Shown in pieces: positions 1 to 10,025 of a stretch of 64,000 nt of DNA. Each line of letters opens with the position of its first letter. The stretch's first letter is position 1. A program made the translations under genes and the position numbers. The DNA is taken from NCBI RefSeq assembly GCF_050624435.1, contig NC_134537.1:16798584-16862583 (forward strand), read 5' to 3'. The notes beneath the pieces are model-generated. The model was given only the letters and a program-made list of their open reading frames with translations, was not told the origin of the DNA and did not search any database. Source of the DNA: Tenrec ecaudatus. Taxonomy: Eukaryota; Chordata; Mammalia; Afrosoricida; Tenrecidae.

Positions 1-660
1 TTTTTCATCATACATTATACCCGGAAATGATTGAACTTCAGACAATTGATTTGGGTACAATATACTGTGTATTCTTTCCTTCATCTTCCTGCATTGCCTG
101 ATTTTCGCTCATCTAATAATTCAGTATTGCAACTTATGTCTTAATTTTGCTTCAGATCTTTCAGTTTGAGAAATGCTAATATAATTTCCATTCTTTTTAG
201 CTCTAGGTCTATACCTATTTCAGTATAATACTCTACATTGTTTTCTCAAAGTGACTTTTGCAAACTTCTGTTCACCTCATTTCATCATTTCTCCCATTCA
301 CTTTAGCTACTCTGCATTCAAGTGGGAGTTTCAAAGTCTTTTCTGACAATCATTTTGGTCTGTCGTTTCTTTCCTATCTTTTAAGTGACCTTATGCTTTC
401 TTGATCCATGATGCTGTTGAGCTTATCTTTCAGCTCATCTTGTCTTTTGTCACTAGTGTTCACTGTGTCAAATCTGCTCTTGAGATAGTCTCAACATTAA
501 AGTAAGATATATTCAGTTGTACTTTGTATCGCATGGACTTGTTTCCATTTTCTTCACATTCAACTAGAACTTGTACAGGAGCAGATGATGGTCTGTTTTG
601 CGGTCAGATTCTGACTCTGTTCTGACTGGGGATTTGAAATAGACTATTTTCTGTTTCATA

Positions 661-785
661 AAGGATAATTCCTTTGCATTCCTATACCATCTCAGAAACG
701 CACAGGGGTAGTGGTACCCCATCCTATAGAGTCACTATGACTCGGCATTGACTCAATAAGAGTGAGGTTTTGGGTTTTTTTAATC
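661..785 (+). mobile_element. AfroSINE 3' half inside RTE
   Basis: Carries the family's internal phrase (a variant of 'cagaaacgcacaggg') followed by the diagnostic tail in which a GTCACTATGACTCGGCATTG-like block is followed by a GACTCAAT block and a T-rich end. The tRNA-like head is missing, so the copy is 5'-truncated. RTE sequence resumes on both sides, so the SINE landed in an existing RTE copy. Confidence 0.65.
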
Positions 786-910
786 ACTTCTGTACAAAGA
801 CAGGGTCATTTTGCTTTCTGTGTGTTCTACTCAATTAAGTCTGCATATATAGCCATTAAGTTGATAATGTTTTTTTCCCCAATAAATTGGTAATAAAAAT
901 TGCAGAATCA

Positions 911-1253
911 CTGGGAGGGTGGAGGAAAGGTGAGGGAGATAGCGGGAACAGATGACAAGGATCTGCATATAACTTCCTCCCTGGGGGATGAACAGTGTAG
1001 AAGTGGGTGAAGGGAGACATCAGACGGTGTAAGCTATGACAAAATAATAATTTATAAATTATGAAGGGTTCATGGGGAAGGGGGGAGAGAGGGGAAAATG
1101 AGGAGCTGATACCAAGGGCTCAAGTAGAAAGCAAATGTTTTGAGAATGATGAGGGAAACAAATGTACAAAAGTGTTTGACACAATGGATCTAAATTTGGA
1201 TTATGTAAGAGTTGTATGAGCCCCCAATAAAATGATTTAATTATTAAAAGAAG
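911..1253 (+). mobile_element. L1 3' UTR fragment (tenrec-type), with imperfect target duplication
   Basis: A 5'-truncated L1 tail: a G-rich purine tract around 1079-1097, the phrase 'gaggagctgataccaaggg', a TTTTGAGAATGATGA block, then AATAAAATGATT and an A-rich end. The flanks 897-910 and 1254-1267 look like one 14-bp target-site duplication with three mismatches (aaattgcagaatca versus aaactgcacaatct). The interrupted RTE sequence reads continuously across it. No coding sequence; any open frame here lies in the antisense UTR. Confidence 0.8.
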
Positions 1254-1674
1254 AAACTGCACAATCTACCATGTACACAAAGATACACTTTCCAACTACT
1301 AATTCTTGTTCTTTGTTTCCAACTCCATCATTCCAAGCATAATTAATGACCACTGTATCTTGTTTCCATGCACGATCAATTTCAGACTATAGAAGTTAGT
1401 AAAATCTTCAAATTTTAAAATCTTTTCCATTAATGGTAATGCATACATTTGCATAGTATTCATGTTAACTGGTTTTCTTATAGGCTTATGGATTTAACCT
1501 TTTCATTGACAGCATTTTACTTCAGGATAGATCTTGAAAAGGCATTTTTGACAATGAATCAGCAATGTCATTCCTCTTCAAGCTTGCATTCCCTCTACAG
1601 TAAAATATATGGTTCAAAGTGTCCAATATAAATTTTTTCTCACTAATTTCTCTGATATCTACCTTTTTTTGAAT

Positions 1675-2153
1675 AACATTTTAAAGAGCAAGGATGTCAT
1701 TTTGTAAACTAAAGTCATGCCTGTTCAAGGTATTATGTTTTTAATTGCCTCGTATGCTTATGAAACTTGGAAAAGGAAGAAGGAAACTGAGACATTAGAA
1801 TCATGGTGCTAACGAAGAACATTGACAGCACTCTGGATTTCCGGAGAAGATACATCTGTCTTGAAAGAAGTCCAGCCAGAACACTCCACGGAAGTGATGA
1901 TGGGGAGACTTCATCTCAAGAACTTTGGGCATGATATCAGCAGAGGCTACTCCTTGGAAAGGACATCAAATGGAGGGTCAGTGAGAGTCAGGAAGACCCT
2001 GGATGAAATGAACTGACACAGTGGCTACAACAGTGGGCTCAACATAGCAATCATTGGGAGGACGGCACGGGGCCAGTAAATGCTTCCGCGGGCTGTGTAC
2101 AAGGTCACTGTGTGTCAGCACCAATTCCATGGCACCTAACAAGAAGAACAAGT
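1675..2153 (+). mobile_element. RTE/BovB LINE 3' end, sense
   Basis: Begins in the ORF2 C-terminal region (an AAAGAGCAAGGATGTCA-like segment) and runs to the element 3' end. The decayed frame at 1822-2016 keeps the C-terminal pattern 'LKNFGHDISRG...LE', matching the family's YFGH..R...LEK motif. The 3' UTR follows, with 'acacagtggctacaacagtgggctca' and the terminal GGCACCTAACAA-type tail at about 2130-2150. It is 5'-truncated and non-functional. Confidence 0.75.
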
Positions 2154-2755
2154 CATTTGACTAAAAGTTCTAAGTTCAAAAGGTATCTAATGATATGATC
2201 GATCTCGAGGGTTTCACCAATCTTTATGAGATCAATAATCCTTGCCTTCTTTATGACTGAGACTTTTGTTCCAAATCCCTCCTCCCCCACAATCCATTTA
2301 TGGGCCACCTACTGTGACCCCTTATAGACTAGATCATTAGTGATGGCCACCATAATCTAATTTGCTGTCCTCAGGATCACGGAAGCTGGGTTTTTGTTTG
2401 TTTGTTTGGATCCATTAGTCCTTTTGGCTAGATGCTCCCTTGCACTTTGATAGTCTTCACTCTTCTTTGCTCCAGACAGGATAAAATCAACTATTGCCTC
2501 TCAGAAGTTTTATGACACCAATTGCTATGCATCCAGTAGGCTGTAGAACATTGTCTAAGTGCTATCCTATATAAACTGACCTTAGTGTTCCTGAAAACTA
2601 TAATCTTGAGCCCTAGATTGTCAATTGACTTTAAGGAAAAAGACAGTGTTACTGAATAAAGGGACAATAATCTAGCTAAAACATCTAGAACAGTGCTTAA
2701 CAGCTGCTTGAGACCTACGTGATTGCTACTCTCAGGGTAATAACATTTAGTGTCA
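2154..2755. other. Unassigned AT-rich sequence
   Basis: No repeat or exon recognised. There is a short (TTTG)n tract at about 2393-2408. The minus-strand open frame of 109 codons across 2491-2820 resembles no protein I know and overlaps the MIR to its right, so I treat it as chance. Confidence 0.5.
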
Positions 2756-2930
2756 TTATAGGGTTCAAAACGCAATGGAGGCGGAGTGACTGTGTTTCCA
2801 TTCTTAGACCCATTGCTCACTGGAAGTGTGACCTTGGTAGTGCCTTGCCTTCTTTCAGTTTCAAGTTCCGCATCTCTAAACTCAGAGTAATAATATTAGT
2901 CAATATTGACATAGTCTGGTAAGCCATCAG
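2756..2930 (+). repeat. MIR SINE relic
   Basis: The MIR core order is visible: a 'gtgtgaccttgg' block at 2827, a pyrimidine-rich 'ccttctttcagttt' stretch, 'ccgcatctctaaa' and 'gtaataatat'. This corresponds to the MIR phrases for 'tgtgaccttgggcaag', 'cctcagtttcc', 'catctgtaaaa' and 'ataataatag'. Divergence is high, as expected for an ancient mammal-wide family. Confidence 0.6.
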
Positions 2931-3084
2931 GTAATTAACACTGGAGGCAAGTTTAATATTCTTGCTGATCCAAAGAACTGAACATCAGCTGTGAATGTTT
3001 CAGAAATCACAGAATGGAAAAGAGGTGAAGCAGACATCTAGCATTGTCTATTAGACACAGAGAGTGCAGTGAAATCTAAAGGTT

Positions 3085-3420
3085 AGCATCTGAATTCAAC
3101 AGTCCCTGTGAGGGAGGAAAACCTGCCTTCTACTCCTGTAAAAATTACAGCCTAGGGGAAAACATGACCAGCTGATACCCAGGGCTCAAGTAGAAAGCAA
3201 GTGTTTTGAGAATGATGATGGGAACAATGCAGAAATGTGCTTGACACAATGGATAGAATGTGAGATGAGTTGTACGAGCCCCAAATAAAATGATGAAATT
3301 AAGAAAAGAAAGTAAAGTTACCCCATGGGGGGTAAAATCACAGTCTAGAAAACTTGAGGGGATAGCTCGACTCTGTCCAATTGGATTACTATGAATCATA
3401 ATCAATCCAATGGAGATAAG
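3085..3420 (+). mobile_element. AfroSINE split by an L1 3' end
   Basis: The left part (about 3085-3150) carries the SINE's 'ctgtgagggagg' and 'cttctactcctgtaaa' phrases. The right part (about 3319-3420) resumes with 'ccatggggggt', 'acagtctagaaaac' and the tail block ending near 'caatccaatggagataag'. Between them lies an L1 tail. This is direct evidence that the L1 insertion is younger than the SINE. Confidence 0.65.
3153..3318 (+). mobile_element. Short L1 3' UTR fragment nested in a SINE
   Basis: Starts near the 'gaaaacatgaccagctgata' segment, keeps 'ggctcaagtagaaagca' and 'gttttgagaatgatgatg', then 'gcttgacacaatgga' and a CCCCAAATAAAATGAT end with an A-rich tail. About 165 bp remain. It aligns by eye with the L1 tails at 911, 29055, 51590 and 62476. 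Confidence 0.75.
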
Positions 3421-3527
3421 CATATCAATTACAGTACAAATAGAATTGGGACATTTTTATTTGCACCAACCATTTTATTTCCATTTTCACTTTGTGCATA
3501 AGAATATTGATATATCTTCAATTACAG

Positions 3528-3705
3528 TGTTGGCGCTGTTGTTCTTAGGTTCCATCCAGTCGGTTCTGACTGTTTTCAACCAAACAGCGCTATCGGTCCC
3601 GTGTTGTCCTCGAAATAGTTACGTTGGAGCATCTTGTTGCAGCCGTTGAGTGAAGGCATCCGTCCCCGTGTCTTCCTCCTTCTTACTGCCCTGCTACGTT
3701 ACCAA
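3528..3705 (-). mobile_element. RTE 3' terminal fragment, antisense
   Basis: Starts with a 'gttgttcttaggttcc' tail complement, then 'gtcggttctgact' and the 'tgttgcagccgttgag' segment that corresponds to the RTE 3' UTR read backwards. It is strongly 5'-truncated. The tail block is shared with the SINEs, but the sequence beyond it is RTE-like rather than SINE-like. Confidence 0.5.
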
Positions 3706-4095
3706 GACTTGGTATAAATGTAAAAATGTTGGTGATTGTTTTTCTTCTTTAGTTCTACGGCTTATATATGCTTCATTTATTTCCACTCTGTATTAGTTTA
3801 TCAATTATGTCTTCCTTATATACAAATGATTCTTTTTCAAGTTTCCTTTTGGAAAAATATTTTAACCTTTCAAAATCTTTCTTTTCAATATTTCATAAAA
3901 TATTGTAATTTGTGACGATATGATTAAGGAGAAAAGCTTCCTTTTGGAACAAGGATTTTATTTCTAGCAGATAAAAAGCCTCGGTGGATACTCTCTTATC
4001 TTTCCAGAAGGAAAAGGCTACCCTAGGTGAATAAAGCTGGTATAAATCATTCATTAACACCCTTATTTATTCATTCATGATGTACATGTCTGTTG
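3706..4095. other. Unassigned AT-rich sequence
   Basis: No repeat family or coding signal recognised. Short TTTATTCATTCAT-like runs occur near 4063-4078. Confidence 0.5.
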
Positions 4096-4099
4096 ACTG

Positions 4100-4890
4100 T
4101 TGATTATGCCAGGACCTCTTCTTGCTGAAAAACCCCAGTGAGCAAAATGTGATGGAATATCAACTGAAATGTTTCAGCAAGCTCATGAAGCAAAGGAAGT
4201 ACTTGTTTGTTTCTGCCATGAAATTTGGAAGATACCTACTTGGGTATCTGACTGGAAGAGATCTATATTTGTACCCATTCCAAAGAAAGGTGACCCAACA
4301 GAATGTTCAGATGATAGGATAATCATTGATATTGCATGCAAGTACAAATCTTCTGAAGATCACCCAGCATCATTTGCATCTGTACATTGACAGGGAGTTG
4401 CCAGAAGTTCAGGCTGGATTCAGAAGAGAGAGAGGCCAGGCCCCAGAGAGCTCTATATCTCAGCTGCACCTCTGAGGGATGTCATCAGGCTACAGTCTGA
4501 TGACTGGTTAAAGGCTACCCATGTCTTCTTCGAGCTGCCATGTTGGCTCGAAAGAACCCCGACTCTCACAGAAAGAAGACCAGAAAGAATATGTACTTGT
4601 GCTTTATACGCTATGCAAAGGTGCTCAATTGTGTGTATCATAACAGATTATGAATAACCTTAAGAAGAATGGGAATTCCAGGACATGTCATTGTGCTCAT
4701 GCAGAGACGACACGAATCCAGAGGCAGCTGTAAGAACCGAACAAGGGAATGCTGCACAGTTTACAATCAGGAAAGGCGTGGGGCAGGGCTGTGTCCCCTC
4801 CTCTGACTGTTTCAGTCTATATGCTGAACAGACAACCAGATGAGCTAATTATATAGGACGACGAGCATGGCACCAGAAAATGTTAACTTT
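4100..4890 (+). mobile_element. RTE/BovB LINE, reverse-transcriptase region, sense
   Basis: Plus-strand frames at 4122-4390 read through the RT segment preceding the active site, including the family's 'FVPIPKKGDPTECSDDRIIID' region split over two frames (IPKKGDPTE is plain to see). Further right, 'gctttatacgctatgcaaaggtgctcaattgtgtg' matches the segment encoding the FIDYAKAFDCV motif, here damaged. A block of roughly 100 bp (about 4443-4550) does not fit RTE and may be a small insertion. The copy stops without its 3' end at about 4890. Confidence 0.7.
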
Positions 4891-4914
4891 CAGGTGAAGT
4901 GAAATCACTTGTTC

Positions 4915-5995
4915 GGGGTCATGTTGGCGGTGATGGTGGCATGTACTCTCCCGTTGGTTCCCATTCAAAGTAACTCCGTACACAAAAGATGGACATGCCG
5001 CCAACCTGGACCAACCTCACCGTTGTTACTTGTGAGCCTGTGGAAGTAGTCACTGTGTCAATCCATCTCAATGGAGGCCTTTCTCTTTTTTGCTGCCCCT
5101 CTGTGTTACCAAGCACAATGTCCTTTTCCACTGGCAAGTCTCTCCTGGCGTTATGTCCAAAGTATGTAAGATGGAATCTCACCAGCTTGGCCTTGAATGA
5201 GCACTCTGGCTTTACTTCATCCAAAACAGGTAGATTTGTTCTACCAGTAATCCATGTACTTTCAATATTCATCTCCAGAACCGCAATTCAAGTTCACCGA
5301 TTCTTCTTCTGTCTTCCTTATTCGACATCCAACTTTCACGTGCATAGGATGCATTGGAGAATACCATGGCTTGGTTCAGGCTCACCTTGGTCCTCAAAGT
5401 AATATCCTTCCTCTTCAACATTTTCCAAAGGTCCTGTGTATCAGATTTACCCAAAATAATGTTTCCTGATCTCTTGACTGCTGCTTCCATGAGAATTTGT
5501 TTTAGATCCAAGCAAGATAAACTCCTTGACAACTTCTGTCTTTTCTCCATTTATATGATGCTACCAATTGATCCAATTGGGGAATTTTTATTCCCTTTGC
5601 ATTGATTTATAGTCCATAGAGAATGCTACAATCCTTGATCTTCATCAGCAAGTGCTTCAAGTCCTCCTCACTTTCAGCAAGCAAGGTTGTATCACCTGCA
5701 TATTGCTGGCTGTTAATCAGCCTTCTTCCAATTCTGATAACATGTTCTTTTTCACATAGATTAGTCTCTCAGTTTACTTGCTCAGCATATAGATTCAATA
5801 AGCATGGTAAAAGGAAACAATCTTAACATGCAAGATTTCTGATTTTAAACTCTACACGATGTCCTTGTCTTGTTTGCACAAATGCATGTTGATCCACATA
5901 CAGGTTCTGTATGAGCACAATAAAGTATTGTGGAATTTCCATTCTTCTCAAAACTTCCATAATTTTTTATGACCCACACAGTCCAATAGATGTTT
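4915..5995 (-). mobile_element. RTE/BovB LINE, 3' third, antisense
   Basis: Minus-strand reading gives the ORF2 C-terminal portion in at least two frames. The span 5269-5550 contains LGKSDTQDLWKMLK and ESWMSNKEDRRRI, matching the family's 'LGKS..DL.K.L' and 'CESWT.NKEDRRR'. The span 4919-5272 contains LTYFGHNARRD and ERPPLRWID, matching 'YFGH..R' and 'GRP..RWID'. A frameshift near 5270 separates them. Further right the RT segment is recognisable to about 5985. It is inactive: it has a frameshift and is 5'-truncated. Confidence 0.8.
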
Positions 5996-6018
5996 AAGAT
6001 TATACTTAATTCCAATTT

Positions 6019-6174
6019 AGGTATAATTATTATTTTTTTTTAAGAAGTAAAAGAAAAAATATGGAACGCTTCACGAATTTGCGTGTCATCCTTGCGCAGG
6101 GGCCATGCTAATCTTCTCTGTATCATTCCAATTTTAGTATATGTGCTGCCGAAGTGAGCACAGGTATAATTATT
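6019..6174. repeat. 13-bp target-site duplication around the U6 copy
   Basis: The 13-mer aggtataattatt occurs at 6019-6031 and 6162-6174, immediately outside the A-rich tail and the U6 5' end respectively. This defines the exact insertion boundaries. Confidence 0.9.
6055..6161 (-). pseudogene. RNU6 (pseudogene): U6 spliceosomal snRNA retrocopy
   Basis: The reverse complement starts GTGCTCACTTCGGCAGCACA at 6161, continues through the conserved ACAGAGA-AGATTAGCATGG region and ends at TTCCATATTTTTT near 6055. It is full length for U6 (107 nt). By eye it differs from canonical mammalian U6 at two sites, one near the 5' end (CTCG to CTCA) and one in the GGAACGATACAG region. A 13-bp perfect duplication (aggtataattatt) lies at 6019-6031 and 6162-6174, and an A-rich 3' tail (minus strand, 6032-6054) is present. 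This is the structure of an L1-mobilised retrocopy. I see no TATA box or proximal sequence element at the expected spacing upstream (above 6174), so I call it a pseudogene. Confidence 0.93.
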
Positions 6175-6422
6175 TTATATTTAGGAGAGGTTTATAAACT
6201 CTATTATATTTTGATTTCAAGAAAACATAAGATATTTATTCAATATTTAATATTTATATTTAAGCTCATTTTGTTTGCAGAAATGATATTCATAGAATAA
6301 AATACTGGGTACCAGATGTTTACATTTTCTTGGGAAGTTGCAATAAGAGGTGATCAGTAAAAGCCATATTTTTTCATGTTTGATCTGTCTATTTACTCAC
6401 ATAAGAAAAATTTAAATATCGT
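6175..6422. other. Unassigned AT-rich sequence
   Basis: Very AT-rich spacer between the U6 copy and the LTR. Nothing recognised. Confidence 0.5.
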
Positions 6423-6900
6423 TGTGTTAGAATGGGTTAACTAAAGAAACAAATTCAGGGACACACATATATGAATGAGAAGGAACTTTATATAAAGAGT
6501 AATTTGTATATTAAGAAAATGTCCCAGCTCCATCTAGATCAAGTCCAGAAGTCTGATGTTCCATAAGTCTGTTACTGGTCCCTAAATTCCTCTTCAGATT
6601 CACACAACACATGCAATGATGCAAATTGCAGGAACATCAGAGGCTGGTGGGTTCCAAGTTTGTAGATCCAATTGCAGTGGAAGCATCTCAGGGCTGATGC
6701 AGGTCGCTATGTGTCTCCTCTAGCTCTCCAAGTACAGGAAAGTGAAGCAGAGGGGGGTGTTTGGTCCACTCCAGGAGAAAGAGTAAGAGGAGGTTCCCAG
6801 AATCCTCATGAGAAGACCATGACCACAAGGAGGCATTAACAGGTTAGACTCCACCCATCCACGTATTTATCAAGTTGACACAAAATTGTGTAACTACACA
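6423..6900 (-). mobile_element. MaLR-like solo LTR
   Basis: Begins TGTGTTAG at 6423 and ends near CTACACA at 6900, the TG...CA ends of an LTR read from the minus strand. Its phrases recur in the same order in the copies at 53163, 58790 and 62364: 'aaagaaacaaatt', 'aactttatata', 'tcaagtccagaagtc', 'cctcttcagattcacacaacaca', 'ggaagcatctcagggctg' and 'gttgacacaaaattgtgtaac'. No internal retroviral sequence adjoins it. No clear 5-bp target duplication was found here. Confidence 0.7.
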
Positions 6901-7527
6901 ATAGCTAATTAGCTATTATTTGTTCCTAAAGTACATACATATAACAGTAATATTCCAGCATCATCAACAGAAAGCACAAACTATATACACTGAGTGAAGT
7001 ATAGCTGGGAATTCCTTCATAGTATTTCACATGAGCTTCTCTGAGTCCCATGATGTTCTTCTTCTAGGGGAACTCAAGAGCTTTTTCTCATTTTTACCTG
7101 AAACACAGTCCTTGCCTCTGACAAGATTATAATATATAGTTAAGAGAGAAAAGAGAATTCTGTGTCTTTGGCAAAGAAAAATGGCAACAGACGGCATTGT
7201 GGTACCCATGGCTAGAGGTCATGGAGGAAGGCAGTCATCTTAGAAGACACCATCTTGGAAAGATGACAATGCAATGGCATATCTATATACTTTATTAGAT
7301 GCCAATAGTAAAATAGTGGACTATATGCTTTTATTTAACCCACTCTTGAGTCACATTTCCACATAAGCCTTGCCCACCCAACCCCAGAAACACCACTATA
7401 TTTTAGCTATTACCGTGTGGATAGATCCTATGGTGGAAGAAGAGCATAGTACAGTGAAGCCATGTAAGTGAATTGACTAAATTTAAAGCAGAAATTATTT
7501 TTCCTTAGCTATGTCATTGGATCCCTG
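6901..7527. other. Unassigned sequence
   Basis: No repeat recognised. A 60-codon minus frame at 7027-7209 has no recognisable features. Confidence 0.5.
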
Positions 7528-7700
7528 GTGGTGTTCTCAGGTTCTAACTCAAAGTCAACAGTTCAAATATACCAGCTACTCCGACAGAGAAAGACATGGC
7601 TCTCTACTTGCTTAACAATATTCAGTCTTAAACACCTCACCCCCTAAGCAGTCTACTCTGTCCTGTGGGGGTTGCCATGAGGCACAACTGATTTGATAAT
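7528..7700 (+). mobile_element. AfroSINE
   Basis: Starts 'tccctggtggtg' (tRNA-like head start), then 'caacagttcaaatata' in the B-box region, 'gctactccgacagagaaaga', and the tail 'ctgtcctgtgggggttgccatgaggcacaactgat'. Near full length but diverged. Confidence 0.7.
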
Positions 7701-8344
7701 CCTGGGGATAGAGAAGATTGTACCAAGTTATTTTCTGCCACGGTTTGAAATGTCAGCTCCAAATAGAGATTGCATTGAATCAGAGAAGAAACAATCATCC
7801 ACATTTCTTAACTTGGGCTAAGAAACGTTTAAATTATTACATGACTTTTATGATACAGTGTCATGTTCATCTAAACTCTGCCTCTCCTTGTCTTTCTTCA
7901 AAAATAATTTCCCTGTCACAATTTTAGTCATGGCTTAAACCATACCAACCTCATTGCATGAAGTCAATTTCAGCTCCATACTTAATATCAATGTATTAAG
8001 GTCTTCTTGTCTGTAGAAAGAATATTCATAGCATAAAACAATGTGCGCAGACATTCGAGGTCGCTTAGGAAGTTGCAATAAGAGCCAATGGGTGAAACTC
8101 ATATTTTTAACTTGCACTTAGCGGCTCAACACTGGTCCCATAATGCAAGCCGCACTCTGTCGTTACTGGCTTTGAGGATAGAATTTCTAATTCAGGCCTT
8201 CCCGTCCAGGGGAAAGTTATGTGGGATGGGGATATCCTTGTGCCTCCCGTGTTCTCTCCCTCAGGCCTCTAGCAATCTCCATGTCCCCTGGCATTAATTA
8301 TGTTGCCTCCACATATGCTTACATTTTCCCATTCCTTTGGTGAT
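7701..8344. other. Unassigned sequence
   Basis: Includes a stretch (about 7960-8110) with a faint resemblance to the sequence at 6280-6360: 'agaatattcatagcataaaac' here versus 'gatattcatagaataaaatac', and 'ggaagttgcaataagagccaatgggtgaaa' versus 'gggaagttgcaataagaggtgatcagtaaaa'. No named family recognised. Confidence 0.5.
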
Positions 8345-8528
8345 GTCGTGGGTTCCTCATAGGACTGCCAATGGCAAGGTCAGCAGTTGGAAGGCAGCAA
8401 TCCCTCATCAGGAGAAAGACGAGACTTTCCGCTCTGGTAAGCTTTACAGAGGCAAAACCCCACAGGGACAATTCGTCCCTGCACGATAGAGTCGCTGAGG
8501 TCATTACTGACTCAATGGCAGTGCATTT
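8345..8528 (+). mobile_element. AfroSINE
   Basis: Visible order: a damaged head 'gtgggttcctcataggact', 'caaggtcagcagttgg' (B-box region), 'tcatcaggagaaagacgag', 'ctttacagaggcaaaacccca', and the tail 'gatagagtcgctgaggtcattactgactcaatggcagtg'. Near full length. Confidence 0.75.
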
Positions 8529-9626
8529 ACAATCCATGCTTTCACATCTCAAAAGGGATTGGCTTGAAAGGAACCCCACACAGATGTGGCATCACTACCA
8601 TCACAAAGAAAGCCCTAGGGCCAAATGGGGCTATAAATACTGAGGTTCCAAATGCCTACTGTTGGAGGACACAATTCAACTAATACATGATCAGTTTTCT
8701 GTTGTTGTTGTTGTTGTTTTTTAATATAGCAGGTAGTATGACCTTGTTCTTTAGCTTTGTTCTTTGGGTCTATTGTGATGTCTTCTGCAGAAACAATGGA
8801 AAGGAGAGCATGGATTTTGTGGAATGTGCCCAGACCCTAAAAACTCACTTCTACAGTTAAAGCTCTGGTGTGTGCGTGTGTGTGCATAAACGTATCGTAT
8901 AGAGTGTGTATAGTTATTTAGTTAATGGCATTTCTCATCTCTTTTTTTCTCGTTTCTTATTTCACAGATTCTGCTAAGAAGGTCTGGCCTATCCCTCAAC
9001 AGTGTTAAATTAAGAGTTTCACTGAATTATGGCATCTTCCAAAAAAGCTAGGCAAGTGAAGGAAAACCAAGAGAGAAAGAATGTTTCATTAATAACTACC
9101 CAGAAATTTACCTAATGGGAGCTTTGAGCCCAAGATCCTTCCTTTGTGTCCTCACAGGAAGATGTCTGAGTTCATCACAATTTGGGGTTAGTGTTTTTCC
9201 TGGTCCCCAACAGGTCTTTTCTTGATTGATTCATTCATTGATGGATTGATTGCCTGATTGATTAATCTTTTTCCTTATTGCCAACCTAAGCAATAGCTCT
9301 AAAGTATCTAGAGTATATTCCTCGGTGGTTTTTGTTGCTGCAGCATATGTACTGCTATCCTGAGTGCATTCATTTTTATGAACACGTATATTCTGTTACA
9401 TAACTAAATCTCTTACTTTTCCACTCAACTCTGCTATTAAGATACAGGCATACTGAGGAGCATATTTTTGTCACTTCCAAACACAGCATATTTCTTTTTT
9501 TAATACCACATTTTGCCTATCTTCTTTCCGTGATAATCATTTCTGTAATAACCATTAAAGTCTCAAGAGTTCAACTTAAATACCTACTGCATCTTCATAA
9601 AATAAATTGCATCATTAAAAGAACTC
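8529..9626. other. Unassigned sequence with small simple repeats
   Basis: Contains a (GTT)n run at about 8700-8718, a (GT)n-like run at about 8869-8885, and a degenerate ATTGATT-rich patch at about 9220-9270. No transposon family or exon recognised. Confidence 0.5.
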
Positions 9627-10025
9627 TCAAACAATAGGTGTTATTAATTCTCTCTTTGGCTCGATGTATTTGAAGGCATTCCAGCCAACTGCAGTGACTG
9701 AGTGATTTATTGTCCTCTTGGCAAGGAGAATTCTCCACTCTTGTGTGTATGTGTACTTGTACCCAAGTCTCTTTTCAAAAGGACAGAAAGAACTGGGGAA
9801 GCTTTCTCCTGCTGTGAAGAATAAAAACTGGAGACAGTGCACCGTGCCACAATGTGTGCCTGCTTTGCCAGTTTCTAAAATGTCACTCCATGGGCAGCCT
9901 GCTGGGCTCGTCTCAGAGCATGGTGCCAAGACTGCTAATAAAAAAGAATAAAGGTTAACGAAGGCATCAGGTTCTTTATTATCTTGAATAAAACCGCCTA
10001 TGCTTTCTCTGGATGGTTTGTTCAT
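9627..10025 (-). other. 132-codon open frame, coding status doubtful
   Basis: An ATG-to-stop frame of 132 codons lies in a stretch I cannot assign to any repeat, with a 77-codon frame on the other strand inside it. Composition is less AT-rich than the surroundings and the residue mix is not grossly biased. I recognise no domain, and there is no run of conserved-looking motifs, splice junction pair or poly(A) signal tying it to a gene. It could be a decayed retrogene, part of a conserved noncoding element or chance. I do not call it a gene. Confidence 0.15.

Larger units (their letters stand above)
1..1650 (-). mobile_element. RTE/BovB LINE, antisense copy split by a SINE and an L1 tail
   Basis: Read on the minus strand, this is part of an RTE/BovB-type LINE ORF2 (endonuclease to early reverse transcriptase), the class of autonomous retrotransposon typical of afrotherian genomes. 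On the plus strand the order of RTE phrases is preserved across two interruptions: about 1-660, then 786-900, then 1258-1635. The interruptions are a SINE 3' half (about 661-785) and an L1 3' end (about 911-1253). The copy runs off the left edge. Frames are broken by stops and indels, so it is a fossil. It is followed directly by a sense-oriented RTE 3' end, which may be part of the same insertion (see findings). Assignment rests on recalled family sequence. Confidence 0.75.

Noticed and set aside
6055..6161. Functional U6 snRNA gene
   Set aside because: Target duplication and A-rich tail show retrotransposition. No U6-type upstream promoter seen on the minus strand above 6174.
6423..6900. 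LTRs as part of an intact endogenous retrovirus
   Set aside because: Solo LTRs without adjoining gag, pol or env sequence. The only element with an interior is the ancient MaLR at 43200-46920, which has no intact coding frame.
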